A stretch of 27,973 nucleotides of DNA from a virus. Positions 4,981-13,338 of this stretch are shown here, in pieces (position 1 is the stretch's first letter; every line of letters starts with the position of its first letter). Below the pieces are notes generated by a model. The model was not told the origin of the DNA. It saw nothing but the letters and a program-made list of their open reading frames with translations, and made no database searches. The stretch spans positions 1 through 27,973 of the IMG/VR virus record IMGVR_UViG_3300020195_000699; one strand, given 5' to 3'. The position numbers and the translations under genes are program-made.

Positions 4981-5298
4981 CTACTCGCCCGAATCCTCGG
5001 TCAGCCCGCCGATCGTCAGCACACCGGCGCACTGGAACCCGAGGTTGTCCGCCGTGTACTCCCCCGACGGGTCGAGCACGACAATTGTGCAGCGCTTGAG
5101 CTGCCGCGAGGCGTAGTTCCAGAGCGTCAAGCGCTCCTGGTTGTCGACCTCCGCTTGCGGAATGCACTCGATCACCGACGGGTCGAGTACCTCCGTGCAG
5201 ATCGGGATGAACCGCACGCGGGGCGCGTCCTGCGCCAGCGCCACGAGCGACGTGCATGCGACCGCGAGCGCGGTCAGTGCGTAGACTAGGAACCTCAT
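4981..5298 (-). CDS. small exported Cys-containing protein, 105 aa
   Basis: A clear signal peptide (MRFLVYALTALAVACTSLVALAQD) could be cut after ALA around residue 22. Alternatively, Cys 15 in AVAC could be a weak lipobox, although the residue at -3 is Ala rather than Leu. The mature part has four Cys (in ICTE, IECI, RCTI, QCAG), probably two disulfides, and an acidic C-terminus. The ATG at 5298 has AGGAG six bases upstream. Position inside the lysis block raises the possibility of an outer-membrane lipoprotein (o-spanin) partner, but it is larger and less Pro-rich than usual o-spanins. Family not recognised. Confidence 0.65.
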   Translation of the reverse strand: MRFLVYALTALAVACTSLVALAQDAPRVRFIPICTEVLDPSVIECIPQAEVDNQERLTLWNYASRQLKRCTIVVLDPSGEYTADNLGFQCAGVLTIGGLTEDSGE

Positions 5299-5323
5299 CG
5301 TGTACTCCTTTCGTGCTGCCCGA

Positions 5324-5653
5324 TCAGTCGAACAGCTCTTTCAGCGCGGCAACGAGGCCGCGGATAGCGAGGTCAACTCCGAGCGCGAGCAGCTCGGGCG
5401 GCACGCCACGGAGTTCCTTGACGCTGTGTTGCAGGAGCGGGAGCGCGGCGATCACCCCCTGGCGGACGTAAGCGTGTTTCTGTTCCGACAACCAAGGCAC
5501 CGAGTTGACGCGCAGTACCAGCGGGGCGGCCGCGGGTTCGAGTAGTCGGGCGACGGCCGCGACGGGCAGGAAGAGGCTCGGCTCCGCGGGGAGCAGTGTG
5601 CCCGATGTTCCACGTGAATCATCAACTTCTCCAACGTTGGCGGATTCACTCAT
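5324..5653 (-). CDS. hypothetical protein in lysis region, 109 aa
   Basis: The start ATG 5653 has a strong GAGGTGA ribosome binding site. The first 30 residues are polar, followed by a moderately hydrophobic stretch with Ala/Leu/Pro (FLPVAAVARLLEPAAAPLVL, residues 28-47) that is too Pro-rich and charged for a confident membrane helix. A C-terminal helical half (VIAALPLLQHSVKELRG ... AIRGLVAALKELFD) follows that looks amphipathic. There is no Cys and no signal peptide. I do not recognise the family; membrane association is possible. It lies between the coiled-coil membrane protein and the exported Cys protein, with gaps of about 25-35 bases, so it is probably co-transcribed with the lysis genes. 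Confidence 0.6.
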   Translation of the reverse strand: MSESANVGEVDDSRGTSGTLLPAEPSLFLPVAAVARLLEPAAAPLVLRVNSVPWLSEQKHAYVRQGVIAALPLLQHSVKELRGVPPELLALGVDLAIRGLVAALKELFD

Positions 5654-5688
5654 CGCTTCACCTCACTCCGCTGAGAGTACCGGGTTCT

Positions 5689-6000
5689 TCATTTGCGCGT
5701 TCCCTTGTCCGCCAACGCCTGCTCGCGGCGCTCCGCTTCACGCGCCAGGTGTGTCATCAAGGCCTTCGTGCCTTGCTCATCGATCCGGCTCAGGATCGCC
5801 GCCGTGATCCGGTTGTTGGCCGATGCCTCTTCCATGGATTGCGACGTCTCGCGCTGCTGCTGATTCAGGTCGTTGATCGACGTGCGTTGCTCCGCGTCCA
5901 CGCCGCTCTGGACGTACACCACCGCGATCAGCGCCATGGCGATGATCGTGGGACTCAGCAGGCCCTTCTCGGCGAGGAACTCGAACATCTCCTTGATCAT
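5689..6000 (-). CDS. single-pass membrane protein with long coiled coil, i-spanin or holin candidate
   Basis: The start is ATG 6000, just after the endolysin stop (6008-6006), with GAGGGG 9 bases upstream. The longer frame to 6405 is a shadow of the endolysin gene. Residues 14-34 (LLSPTIIAMALIAVVYVQSG) are one membrane helix, followed by about 65 residues of heptad-like coiled coil rich in Glu, Gln and Arg up to the C-terminus. One N-terminal helix plus a coiled coil is the layout of inner-membrane spanins (Rz type), which fuse inner and outer membranes at the end of lysis, and also of some XhlA-type holin partners. Its position immediately after the endolysin matches Rz. The o-spanin partner is not evident, except possibly the exported protein at 4981-5298. 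Confidence 0.6.
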   Translation of the reverse strand: MIKEMFEFLAEKGLLSPTIIAMALIAVVYVQSGVDAEQRTSINDLNQQQRETSQSMEEASANNRITAAILSRIDEQGTKALMTHLAREAERREQALADKGTRK

Positions 6001-6005
6001 CAGCG

Positions 6006-6479
6006 TCAACCCCTCAGAGGCTTGGTCACCGGCGTCAGCCACAGCGCGGCTTCCGCCTCGCGCCGGCGGACCAGCCCCGGCAGCACGACGAGATCGCCGG
6101 TTAATGGGTGCCGAGCTTTCGTCCAGCGCCGGAGCTGCGTCGGGACGGCGTCGTACTGCCCGCGGTTCAGCACGTCGCGCAGCGTACTTGTCATGAGGTT
6201 GCCCGGCCCGAGATTGAACGTCCACGAGACGAGCGCGCCGCGTTGGTTGTCGTTGAGGTCGACGCGGATCAGTCGGTCGACGTGCTCGGCTGCTTCCTCG
6301 AGGTCTCGACCGAGCATCTCCTCCGCTTCGTCGTCGGTGATGACGTCGCCGAAAATGACGCCGGAGGCGTGCCCGTAACCAATCGTCGGCTTCCCGGCCG
6401 GGCATAGGTACGCCCGAAGACGGAGCCCTTCAAATTGGCGGACCAGATTGACCGTCGCCTGATTGACCGGACGAGGCAT
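6006..6479 (-). CDS. endolysin, GH24 (T4-type) lysozyme
   Basis: The 157-residue protein is a glycoside hydrolase family 24 muramidase that cleaves the MurNAc-GlcNAc bond of peptidoglycan. The catalytic region FEGLRLRAYLCPAGKPTIGY spans residues 16-35. Glu 17 is the acid, Thr 32 the third active-site residue, and Cys 26 sits where T4 lysozyme has Asp 20. Cys at this place is common in AYLCPAG-type phage lysozymes. GALVSWTFNLGPGNLMTSTL (around 89-110) is the conserved second-domain 'N-x-G' helix motif. There is no signal peptide, so release needs a holin. I chose ATG 6479, preceded by GAGG at 7 bases; the TTG at 6521 falls in a hairpin and lacks support. The membrane genes downstream complete the lysis set. 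Confidence 0.93.
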   Translation of the reverse strand: MPRPVNQATVNLVRQFEGLRLRAYLCPAGKPTIGYGHASGVIFGDVITDDEAEEMLGRDLEEAAEHVDRLIRVDLNDNQRGALVSWTFNLGPGNLMTSTLRDVLNRGQYDAVPTQLRRWTKARHPLTGDLVVLPGLVRRREAEAALWLTPVTKPLRG

Positions 6480-6505
6480 CAGGTCGCCTCGCCTTCGGAT
6501 TGTTT

Positions 6506-6522
6506 CTTGCTCACTCAGCAAG
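6506..6522 (-). terminator. 6-bp hairpin between the exported-protein gene and the endolysin
   Basis: On the minus strand CTTGCT (6522-6517) pairs with AGCAAG (6511-6506) around a 5-base loop, followed by AAACAA rather than a U-run. It lies in the 110-base gap 6480-6589, about 27 bases before the endolysin start. It could be a weak terminator, an RNA-processing site or a control element for the lysis genes. Nothing else is evident in this gap. Confidence 0.3.
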
Positions 6523-6589
6523 TCTCCCGCATCTCGCGGCGGTGAAGGTCCGAGACTCTCGCGTCATTCCGCTACTGTGCACGCCTTAC

Positions 6590-7111
6590 TCAATAGGCGA
6601 CGTTGAACTCGTATTTCGTGCAGCCCCACGGCAGGTAGAGCTTGACGAGCCACCTGCCGGCTTGGGGCCTCGGGCGCACCCCCGGTGCGGGGCCGACGTC
6701 TATCGTCCACGTGCCGTCCGGCGCGATCGCGGTCATCTCCAAGTTCGAGCACGACGCGTTGCCGAGGTTGATCGTGAAGATCTCAAAGAACGGGAACGCC
6801 TTTGCTGGGAGGTCGGCGCAGAGAATCCGCTCGACCCCGACCTCTAGGTTGACGTCCTGCTTGCGCCAGTGGTTCGCGCTGATCTTCGAGAAGCGGTCGC
6901 TATCCGAACACGCTGGCGTCGGTCGCGGCGTCGCGGTTGGAATCGGCGTCGCCGTCGGGACTGGTGTGGGCGTCGCCCTCGGCCGGAACTCGACGCACTG
7001 CTTCTTGTTCCCGTTGGTCGTCGTGCAGACGCCGACGATCTCCGCCGCCCCCGCGACGGTGAAAGACAAGACCACCCCCGCAACCGCACCCATCCATTGT
7101 CTCGCCTTCAC
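6590..7111 (-). CDS. exported Cys-rich protein with Pro/Thr linker, moron candidate
   Basis: The 173-residue product starts at GTG 7111 with AGGGGG seven bases upstream. It has a signal peptide (residues 1-22, cut near AGA-AE), then a short Cys-bearing segment (VCTTTNGNKKQCVEF). A Pro/Thr/Ala linker of repeating PTP and TAT units follows (about 46-67). The C-terminal domain of about 100 residues has four or five Cys and aromatic beta-strand patterns (FFEIFTINLG, GRWLVKLYLPWG). Such PT linkers join domains in secreted proteins of deltaproteobacterial-type bacteria. It is not a tail or lysis family I recognise. Terminator- and promoter-like sequences lie upstream (7147-7207), suggesting a host-derived cargo gene. 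A surface role such as blocking phage adsorption is speculative. Confidence 0.7.
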   Translation of the reverse strand: MKARQWMGAVAGVVLSFTVAGAAEIVGVCTTTNGNKKQCVEFRPRATPTPVPTATPIPTATPRPTPACSDSDRFSKISANHWRKQDVNLEVGVERILCADLPAKAFPFFEIFTINLGNASCSNLEMTAIAPDGTWTIDVGPAPGVRPRPQAGRWLVKLYLPWGCTKYEFNVAY

Positions 7112-7146
7112 CGCCGCACCCCCTAACCCCGAGTTGCTACCTTCAC

Positions 7147-7152
7147 ATTATC
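7147..7152 (-). promoter_or_regulatory. possible -10 element for the exported-protein gene
   Basis: GATAAT on the minus strand matches TATAAT at 5 of 6 positions, 36 bases before the GTG start. No good -35 hexamer is seen 16-18 bases upstream (the region reads CACGCAAC), so this is weak evidence that depends mainly on the neighbouring terminator-like sequence. Confidence 0.25.
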
Positions 7153-7185
7153 CCCGAATCGCCCAGATGTTGCGTGCCGCGAATG

Positions 7186-7207
7186 AAAAACCGCTACCGC
7201 TGGTGGT
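7186..7207 (-). terminator. terminator-like hairpin after the tail-tip gene
   Basis: Immediately after the tail-tip stop codon the minus strand reads ACCACC, AGC, GGT, AGC, GGT (7207-7190). This can pair as a 6-bp stem with a 3-base bulge, and is followed by five T (7190-7186) and CATT. The stem is short, so termination would be partial at best. Confidence 0.3.
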
Positions 7208-10200
7208 TCAGAGCTTCTGAATCAAGACGATCTTCTTGTGGTAGGGCAGCCCGCTCAATGCGGCCCCGGTCGAATGCGAGCTCGCACTCAGTCCGGGGTC
7301 GACCGTCGACAGTAGGGCTGTGATCGGATGCGCGTGCCCGCCGAACGCCTCGTTTTCCCCCCCTGCAGCGACGCTGATCGTAGACGCAGCCGCGTTCTCC
7401 CCGATATATTCATATGCCGAGAATCCCCCCATCGGAGCCGCGGAGGGTTGGATCACGGTCCCGCCGTGTGCATGCGAGAGTGTGTGCGAGGAGTTCGATT
7501 GCGTGTGAACATGCCCACCATCTCCGGATCCGGGAGCGGCAGGGCTCGCCGCAGCGCCCTTGATGAAGAAGCCGACCGCGGCCGTCAGGACTCCCCACCC
7601 GCCGGGAGCGTCAGCGGATTGCGCCCAGAAGATGATCGACCCCGCCGGTAGAACTGTCTGGTTCGCGTCGACCGGCTTCATAAACACCAGCTCGTAGAAA
7701 GGCAGGGCCGGCTCGTCGTCCGCGATCGTCCCGGACGCTGATCCAGATGTGGTGTTGTCCCCGGGCGCAGTGATGGTGAACGGGTGTTGATGCTCCCGTG
7801 AAGCGGCGACTCCACCGGTGAACGAATAGAAGAACTTCTGGGCAACGATCGTGTTCGTCGCCGACCCCAAGTTGAAGGCGGCTGCGGAATGGACGTGTCC
7901 ACCTGAGGAATGCGTGTGCGACGGCATCGCTCCGGTGTGCTTGTGCGTCCCCGCCGAGAACGCGGTGTTGACCACCTCCGAGTCGCCGGTGACCGTGGAA
8001 TTCGCCGAGTTGGGGAATGAATAGCTGTTGTCCTGGTCCGCCGTTTCGTGCATCGGCATGACCGTCCACGCCGTTCCGGACCCACCCGTCACAACGACGC
8101 GCACCACCTTGCTCGCGTCGGCGGTGTTGGTGATCGTCAGCCGCTTCCCGATCGATATGTTCGTGCCCGACAAGACGTTCAGCGTAGATCCCGAGTCGGA
8201 AGTCGTGAAGGCCGACGTGTTGACCCGAGTCGAAACGGCCCCGTTCGTCGTCGCTCCCCGGAGATACAGCCCGTCCAGGTCGGTGACGCGAGTCCACCCC
8301 GCTGGGATCGAAGCCGAGCGATACCCGACGATCAGGTCCTGAGAGAGCGCGCCCGTGGTGTTCGCCGTGCGCTGCATGAACTTCACGCGGCGGAAGTCGG
8401 GCTCGTTCGGTCCCGGCACGGTGGACAGCGAAGTCGGCGTGGCACTTGTCCCGCTCGAGGCCCCGACGTTCGAGGGTGCCCCGGGTACAGGGTGCGTGTG
8501 CCCGCCGTCGGTCAAGCCACGGTGCACATCGACCGGAACCTGCCGGCCGGCTGCCGGATAGGCGTACTTTCCGAGGTACTCAATCTCCCAGTCGAGAGTG
8601 ACTGCCCCGGCGCCGTCGATCCCGTGCGACGATGGTGTCGCCGAATGTTGGTGCGACGGAACATCGTGGACGTGCGAGAGGCTGTGCGTGTGGTGAGTGC
8701 CCCCGAGCTGCGTTGCCACATCGGGGGACGATGCTCCCATTGCGAACTGGTTCCGTAGGTCGGTCACCTCGGCGTAGTCGGTGATTGCTCCACTAGCCAA
8801 GGTGATCGGGATGCCGCCCATCGGAACGGAGTCAGGAGAGATGTCGACCCGATCAGCGACAGGATCGTTCTGTCGCTCAGCCTTCAGCTTGACAATCTTC
8901 GCGTTGGCGTCGTCATACTTGACCTCAGTGATGCGCCACACCGGGTACTCGTTGGCCATCTCCGGGACTCGCGGGTTCAGTCGGTGGTAGACATACTCCC
9001 CGACGATCGGCAGCCTCTCTAGTCCGTGCACAATCAACTCGAGCTGGTGACGCTGCCTCGAGTAGTGCAGGACGATGGGCGCTCCGATGCCCGCAGCGGA
9101 CGGTCCATCAGTGGCCAGTGCCTTGACCGCGATTCGCTTGGAACTCTGGATCGCGAACTTGCCCTCCGATGGAAGCGAGCTCGAGAGCCCTCGCGCTTCC
9201 ATGTCCGCGATGATTCTTTCGGCGACGCGATTGGAGGCTTGGAGGTTGACGTCGTAGGTGACCGCAGCCTCGTAGTAGTGCTCATCGAGGAACGAGAGCG
9301 CCCGCGGTTCCGATCGGACCGAATCCGCAAGGACGGCAATGCGATAGACCTCGACGTCGTCCAGCGCGATCGATGTAGCGACGGTGCTGCCGTGGGCGGG
9401 ATAGATTAGCAGCTCGGTGTGCCCTGCGTCCCCAGGTTCGGTTTCAACAAGAAGGGAATGCCTGGTCCACTTGCCGGTCTCCAAGACCATCGGGTCGGAG
9501 AGCGTCTCCACGCCGGATGGTCCGGTGACGCCGATCCGCAACAGGGTGGACGCGCCCGAGAGAAGGGACGCGAGAAACGTGACGACGTAGCTTCCCCCGC
9601 TCGGGAGAATGAAGTTCTGAGCGATAGCCGCCGCGGCATCAGGGGAGCCGCCGTTGGACACCTCCGCCGAGCGGGCGCCGTTGTACTTCCTCGAGGTAGT
9701 GGTCACGAAGGTGGCGGAGTTTGTGACCCGCCATGGGAACCCAGAGGTTGAGTCGTCCTCGAAGCCCGGATTGCGGCAAATGTTGCCCACCGTCAAGTCG
9801 GGCACGTCGATCGCGACTCTGCCTTGACGGTTGACCTTCCAGAACGCGAAGACCCTGGAGCACAACTCGGAGAGCGCATCTTCGGTGTTCATCGCGCCGT
9901 CGATGACCAGTCCGACCTTTGGTGCTGTGGGAATGATCCCGCTGTTGATCTGATACCGCCAACGACGGTCGATCATCCGGAACGAAGGCTCGACAAGATG
10001 CTTCGCTGACACTCCCCCGTAGGTGGCGAGAATGTGTCGCGCGATCGCGCCAGGCGTCTGAAGGGCCGTGCCGGTCGATGCTCCGGTGCTGGTCGAGCCG
10101 ATCAAATCGACGTAGACAACGTCCGCCGGCTCCGTGGTCGTAGGGAAAGCGGCGTTGTTGACCCGCACCTTCCCCAGGTCGATGTAGGCCGCGGTGACGT

Positions 10201-12523
10201 TGAGATTCGCCCCGGCGACCGTCTTTCTGGTGGTGCCATCGAGGTATACCGCAGATACCGATTTTACTGCGTGACCGGCAAACTGATACTCGTTCCAGTT
10301 CGCCCCGCCCTCTAGCGTCGTGATCCGATACGCGATGACCCTCCGAAGGGAGCCGTAGAGGAGCGGCAGCGACTGGTCGTCGCGGGTCCTCAGCGTGGAG
10401 TCCGAAGCCAGCCCCTCCTTCACTGATATGGTCGTCGTCGCGATGGGGCGCTGAATCAGGAGTCGCCGGTCGAACAGTCGAAGGGTGAGCTTGCTGAAGT
10501 CCGATCCGGCAAGACCGAGAACGGCATCGCCGACCACTTCAAAGTCGGCGAGGTTGTTGGACTTACGCGTGAACCCCCTCCGCACCTTCGCGCGGAAGCC
10601 CTCGAACGTCGCAGGAACAAGAAGCGCATCGTCGAACCGACGGTCGGCAGCGACGACCGACAACGCACCGAGGCTGGTGCTGGCGGAGTACTCACCCTTG
10701 CTCGATGAGAGCCTCTGTGTGGCACCGGGAACGTCTTTCAGTAGTGGCGCATAGGGCAGGGTGGTGCCGGCCGAATCGACGAGGTTCTCCTTTTCCCTCC
10801 CGACCAGAAGGGCAGGGATGACGATCACCGTCACGTCGCTGTCGGCGGGCGAATCACCGGATGGGAGTTCGACGTATATGTCCATCATTGCCGAGTCCCA
10901 GAACCACTCCCCATCGGAGAGGTCCGCGAGCGAATAGACCCGGGTGTACTCCACTTCACCGACCGTGACCCTGGAGATCATCTGCACGTCGGAGAGTCGC
11001 TTGGAGAACCTGCCTGACGTGGTCGTCGAGTTCCAGTTCTTGTAGATCCGCCCGCCCATCTCTACGTCGGCGACGACGGCCACTCTCTCGTCTGGCTGCG
11101 CGCGAAAATCCGGTTGTTCCCGCATCCACGAGAACGTGAAATCTCGTGCCTGGAGGACCGTCGTGACGGCGGTGTTGCGACGCAGCTCGACGGCGTTTGT
11201 CGTCGCGCCGGCGTCCCTGCGATTGCGGATGAACCAGAACGTTGGGGAGAAGTCGGTGGACGCCGCACCGAAGATGTCGTTGTGCGACCCTAGTCCTGTC
11301 CCAGCCAATTCGTAGCGCGGCCTCGAGCGGATGGGATTATCTCCCCCTACGGACGCAGCGACGATCTCTATATGCCTGCCGGACGCAAGCGTGACGGAAC
11401 CGGAGGTCTTCGCAGTGACGTAATTGTTGTTGCTGACCGACTGCGAGAAGTTGGTCGACAGGTCCTCGCTGTGCTGACCGGCGGCAAGAGCGGGAATGTT
11501 CGCAAGCGGGATGGCCGCGAGGAATGCATTCTTGATCTTGGCCGTGTTGCCGCCCGACTGGCGGAAGCGGATGCGGATCCTGTTCGTACCGGGCACGGTC
11601 ACGACGCCGAAGAATCCCGCGCTCACGTAGTCGTTCGCAGTCCCGGGTTTGACCAGCTGATTCGCGAGGACTGTCCCGCCGGACGTCAGTTCAAGGACTA
11701 CGTCGGCCCGAGTCGCGGTGTTCGTGTTGGTCGCGACCCACGTGGCGACGATCAGGTACTCGCCGGCGGGAATGTTCGCGCCCAGGTCGAGGTGGTCCTG
11801 GTAGCTTACCGACGTGGTCGTTTGCTCTGCGGTCTTTCCGTCTCCCGCGAATGTGCCGGAGAGATACCGGAGAGCAAGGATGCGCGGAGATTCGATGGTG
11901 ACCGTTGCGCCCGCCGTCGGACTCGTCAGGTAAACGGCCTGCTCGTACCGCTGCCCTCCGACGAGAGACACCTTCGCCGCCGCGACATAGTTGGCCCGGT
12001 CTGGATCCGTAGAGGAGAGGTCGACCCGTGACGCCCCGTGGGCGCCGTCGCCGCTGTATGGATCATCCTGAAGCGCGTTGAGCCACAGTGAGGCTGCGGC
12101 GCCGGATGGAGTCCCGGATGACTCCAGTGTCCCGCACGCTACTACCAGATACGTGTAGGCATCCTCCGGTGCTTCCGAGAGATCTATCACGCAGCGTGCA
12201 ACGAACTCGTCGCCCGGAAAGATCGTGCTGCTGCCCGGAAATGTGTAGGGGAACGTGACGGTGTCGACAGCCGACTGTACCGGCTTGAGCGTCAAGTTCG
12301 TGGAGTCCGTGACCTTCGTCACGTAGCAGCGGGCGAAGCCGGCCGACCCGTCCCACAGCAGAACTAGCTGGCCCTCGACGTAGAGCGGTGAAGCGGGGGC
12401 AGTCAGGACAAACGCGGCTCCCGCCGTGCCGAGAGAGACCGAGCCCGTGGTCGTCGCGGTCGTGCTTGAGATTGAAGCGCTCGACCGGTCCTGCGCGTCA
12501 TAGAACAGGTCGAAGCTATCCAC
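7208..12523 (-). CDS. giant tail-tip / receptor-binding protein with HxH collar-like repeats
   Basis: The 1771-residue protein is the distal tail structure of the virion. The GTG start at 12523 overlaps the previous gene by 8 bases and has GAGG upstream. Residues about 1-460 are beta-sandwich-like. About 580-910 resemble tail-hub proteins of siphophages (FDRRLLIQRPI, TEDALSELCSRVFAFWKVNRQGRV). About 912-1055 form a carbohydrate-binding-module-like jelly roll (NICRNPGFEDDSTSGFPW to LDDVEVYRI). From about 1270 to the end there are eleven HxH motifs and three collar-like repeats of the form 'F-M ... PAG-W', with C-terminal GLPYHKKIVLIQKL. In T4 gp37 and gp12, HxH motifs from three chains bind metal in the fibre tip. 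Trimeric, metal-bound receptor binding is therefore inferred. Fusion of hub and fibre in one chain is notable. Confidence 0.85.
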   Translation of the reverse strand: MDSFDLFYDAQDRSSASISSTTATTTGSVSLGTAGAAFVLTAPASPLYVEGQLVLLWDGSAGFARCYVTKVTDSTNLTLKPVQSAVDTVTFPYTFPGSSTIFPGDEFVARCVIDLSEAPEDAYTYLVVACGTLESSGTPSGAAASLWLNALQDDPYSGDGAHGASRVDLSSTDPDRANYVAAAKVSLVGGQRYEQAVYLTSPTAGATVTIESPRILALRYLSGTFAGDGKTAEQTTTSVSYQDHLDLGANIPAGEYLIVATWVATNTNTATRADVVLELTSGGTVLANQLVKPGTANDYVSAGFFGVVTVPGTNRIRIRFRQSGGNTAKIKNAFLAAIPLANIPALAAGQHSEDLSTNFSQSVSNNNYVTAKTSGSVTLASGRHIEIVAASVGGDNPIRSRPRYELAGTGLGSHNDIFGAASTDFSPTFWFIRNRRDAGATTNAVELRRNTAVTTVLQARDFTFSWMREQPDFRAQPDERVAVVADVEMGGRIYKNWNSTTTSGRFSKRLSDVQMISRVTVGEVEYTRVYSLADLSDGEWFWDSAMMDIYVELPSGDSPADSDVTVIVIPALLVGREKENLVDSAGTTLPYAPLLKDVPGATQRLSSSKGEYSASTSLGALSVVAADRRFDDALLVPATFEGFRAKVRRGFTRKSNNLADFEVVGDAVLGLAGSDFSKLTLRLFDRRLLIQRPIATTTISVKEGLASDSTLRTRDDQSLPLLYGSLRRVIAYRITTLEGGANWNEYQFAGHAVKSVSAVYLDGTTRKTVAGANLNVTAAYIDLGKVRVNNAAFPTTTEPADVVYVDLIGSTSTGASTGTALQTPGAIARHILATYGGVSAKHLVEPSFRMIDRRWRYQINSGIIPTAPKVGLVIDGAMNTEDALSELCSRVFAFWKVNRQGRVAIDVPDLTVGNICRNPGFEDDSTSGFPWRVTNSATFVTTTSRKYNGARSAEVSNGGSPDAAAAIAQNFILPSGGSYVVTFLASLLSGASTLLRIGVTGPSGVETLSDPMVLETGKWTRHSLLVETEPGDAGHTELLIYPAHGSTVATSIALDDVEVYRIAVLADSVRSEPRALSFLDEHYYEAAVTYDVNLQASNRVAERIIADMEARGLSSSLPSEGKFAIQSSKRIAVKALATDGPSAAGIGAPIVLHYSRQRHQLELIVHGLERLPIVGEYVYHRLNPRVPEMANEYPVWRITEVKYDDANAKIVKLKAERQNDPVADRVDISPDSVPMGGIPITLASGAITDYAEVTDLRNQFAMGASSPDVATQLGGTHHTHSLSHVHDVPSHQHSATPSSHGIDGAGAVTLDWEIEYLGKYAYPAAGRQVPVDVHRGLTDGGHTHPVPGAPSNVGASSGTSATPTSLSTVPGPNEPDFRRVKFMQRTANTTGALSQDLIVGYRSASIPAGWTRVTDLDGLYLRGATTNGAVSTRVNTSAFTTSDSGSTLNVLSGTNISIGKRLTITNTADASKVVRVVVTGGSGTAWTVMPMHETADQDNSYSFPNSANSTVTGDSEVVNTAFSAGTHKHTGAMPSHTHSSGGHVHSAAAFNLGSATNTIVAQKFFYSFTGGVAASREHQHPFTITAPGDNTTSGSASGTIADDEPALPFYELVFMKPVDANQTVLPAGSIIFWAQSADAPGGWGVLTAAVGFFIKGAAASPAAPGSGDGGHVHTQSNSSHTLSHAHGGTVIQPSAAPMGGFSAYEYIGENAAASTISVAAGGENEAFGGHAHPITALLSTVDPGLSASSHSTGAALSGLPYHKKIVLIQKL

Positions 12524-13337
12524 TGGCTTCCTCGAAGGAGATGCGCAGATCGTTCAGTTCTGGAGCCTCCAGTGTCCCGGTCTGACTGTCGGAGAAGTAG
12601 CCGTAGAAGCACCCGCCGCCCTTCACGATCGGATCGGTGGAATATGCATGTACGTCCAAGATGGCGTGTTTCGAGCCCTGAGCCGCGACCTTTCTCTTGA
12701 GGGTGTAGAACTCCGCGAACGTCATGTCGGCGACCGTCAAGTCAATCTCGTGGTAGGGCCTGATTGGGTCGGACCACTGTGCGCGGCCGTAGGCTCTCTG
12801 CCTGTCCGAGGGGTCGTTGGGGGAGATTCTCACGCCCTGATTCGGCGTGATCGCGGTGTAGTCGCCGAGGAAGACGGAGCCGATTTCGAAGAGGTCTTCG
12901 TCGGTTCCATAGGAACCACCTGGCGGGAGCCACACCTTCCAGAACCGCCGCACCCCTGCGGTACCACCCGTCGGCGTGCCCAGGTACCACCGCAGCACCT
13001 TACTGACGTCGTCCTGCGGATAGAGCGGGAAGTCCCAGCGTACCGGGTTGACCAGGCCGGCTGAATCATCCGAGGCGCGAAGGATGACAGTCGTGCCCGC
13101 ATCGAAGTTGACGTCCGTCAATGCAAAACACGTCGGGAGCTTTGCCGACCCCAGGTCGAAGCTGACATACTGGTCGGCGGTCGCATCGGTTGACCGCCAA
13201 GTCTCCGACCTGTGCGGAGAGAGCAGGTTGGTCGCGGGATACAGCGCTCGCTCGGTGGTCTTCCCCGCGATCGATGCGTCGAGGGCCCAGTTGTTGAACC
13301 AGATGGCTCCGGCTTCAGGTGGCGATTCTAGCGGCAC
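12516..13337 (-). CDS. distal tail protein, discoidin-like N-terminal region, 273 aa
   Basis: I start this at GTG 13337, one base after the tape measure stop, because GGAGG lies five bases upstream. The TTG at 13373 would overlap the tape measure and has no such site. Residues 30-80 (YPATNLLSPHRSETWRS then ADQYVSFDLGSAKLPTCFAL) resemble the discoidin / F5-8C-like beta-sandwich found in tail proteins placed right after tape measures. Residues 100-150 are rich in aromatic strands (WYLGTPTGGTAGVRRFWKVW). The C-terminal half (RQRAYGRAQWSDPIRPYHEI, FAEFYTLKRKVAAQGSKHAI) looks like a distal-tail (Dit-like) domain. It probably joins the tape measure tip to the big tail-tip protein, which overlaps it by 8 bases. 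Sugar binding is possible but unproven. Confidence 0.75.
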   Translation of the reverse strand: MPLESPPEAGAIWFNNWALDASIAGKTTERALYPATNLLSPHRSETWRSTDATADQYVSFDLGSAKLPTCFALTDVNFDAGTTVILRASDDSAGLVNPVRWDFPLYPQDDVSKVLRWYLGTPTGGTAGVRRFWKVWLPPGGSYGTDEDLFEIGSVFLGDYTAITPNQGVRISPNDPSDRQRAYGRAQWSDPIRPYHEIDLTVADMTFAEFYTLKRKVAAQGSKHAILDVHAYSTDPIVKGGGCFYGYFSDSQTGTLEAPELNDLRISFEEASG

Positions 13338-13338
13338 A

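Noticed and set aside
4465-6378. Plus-strand frames of 165-274 residues over the lysis genes
   Set aside because: Arg/His-rich shadows opposite the nuclease, endolysin and membrane genes, which carry recognisable motifs and ribosome sites.
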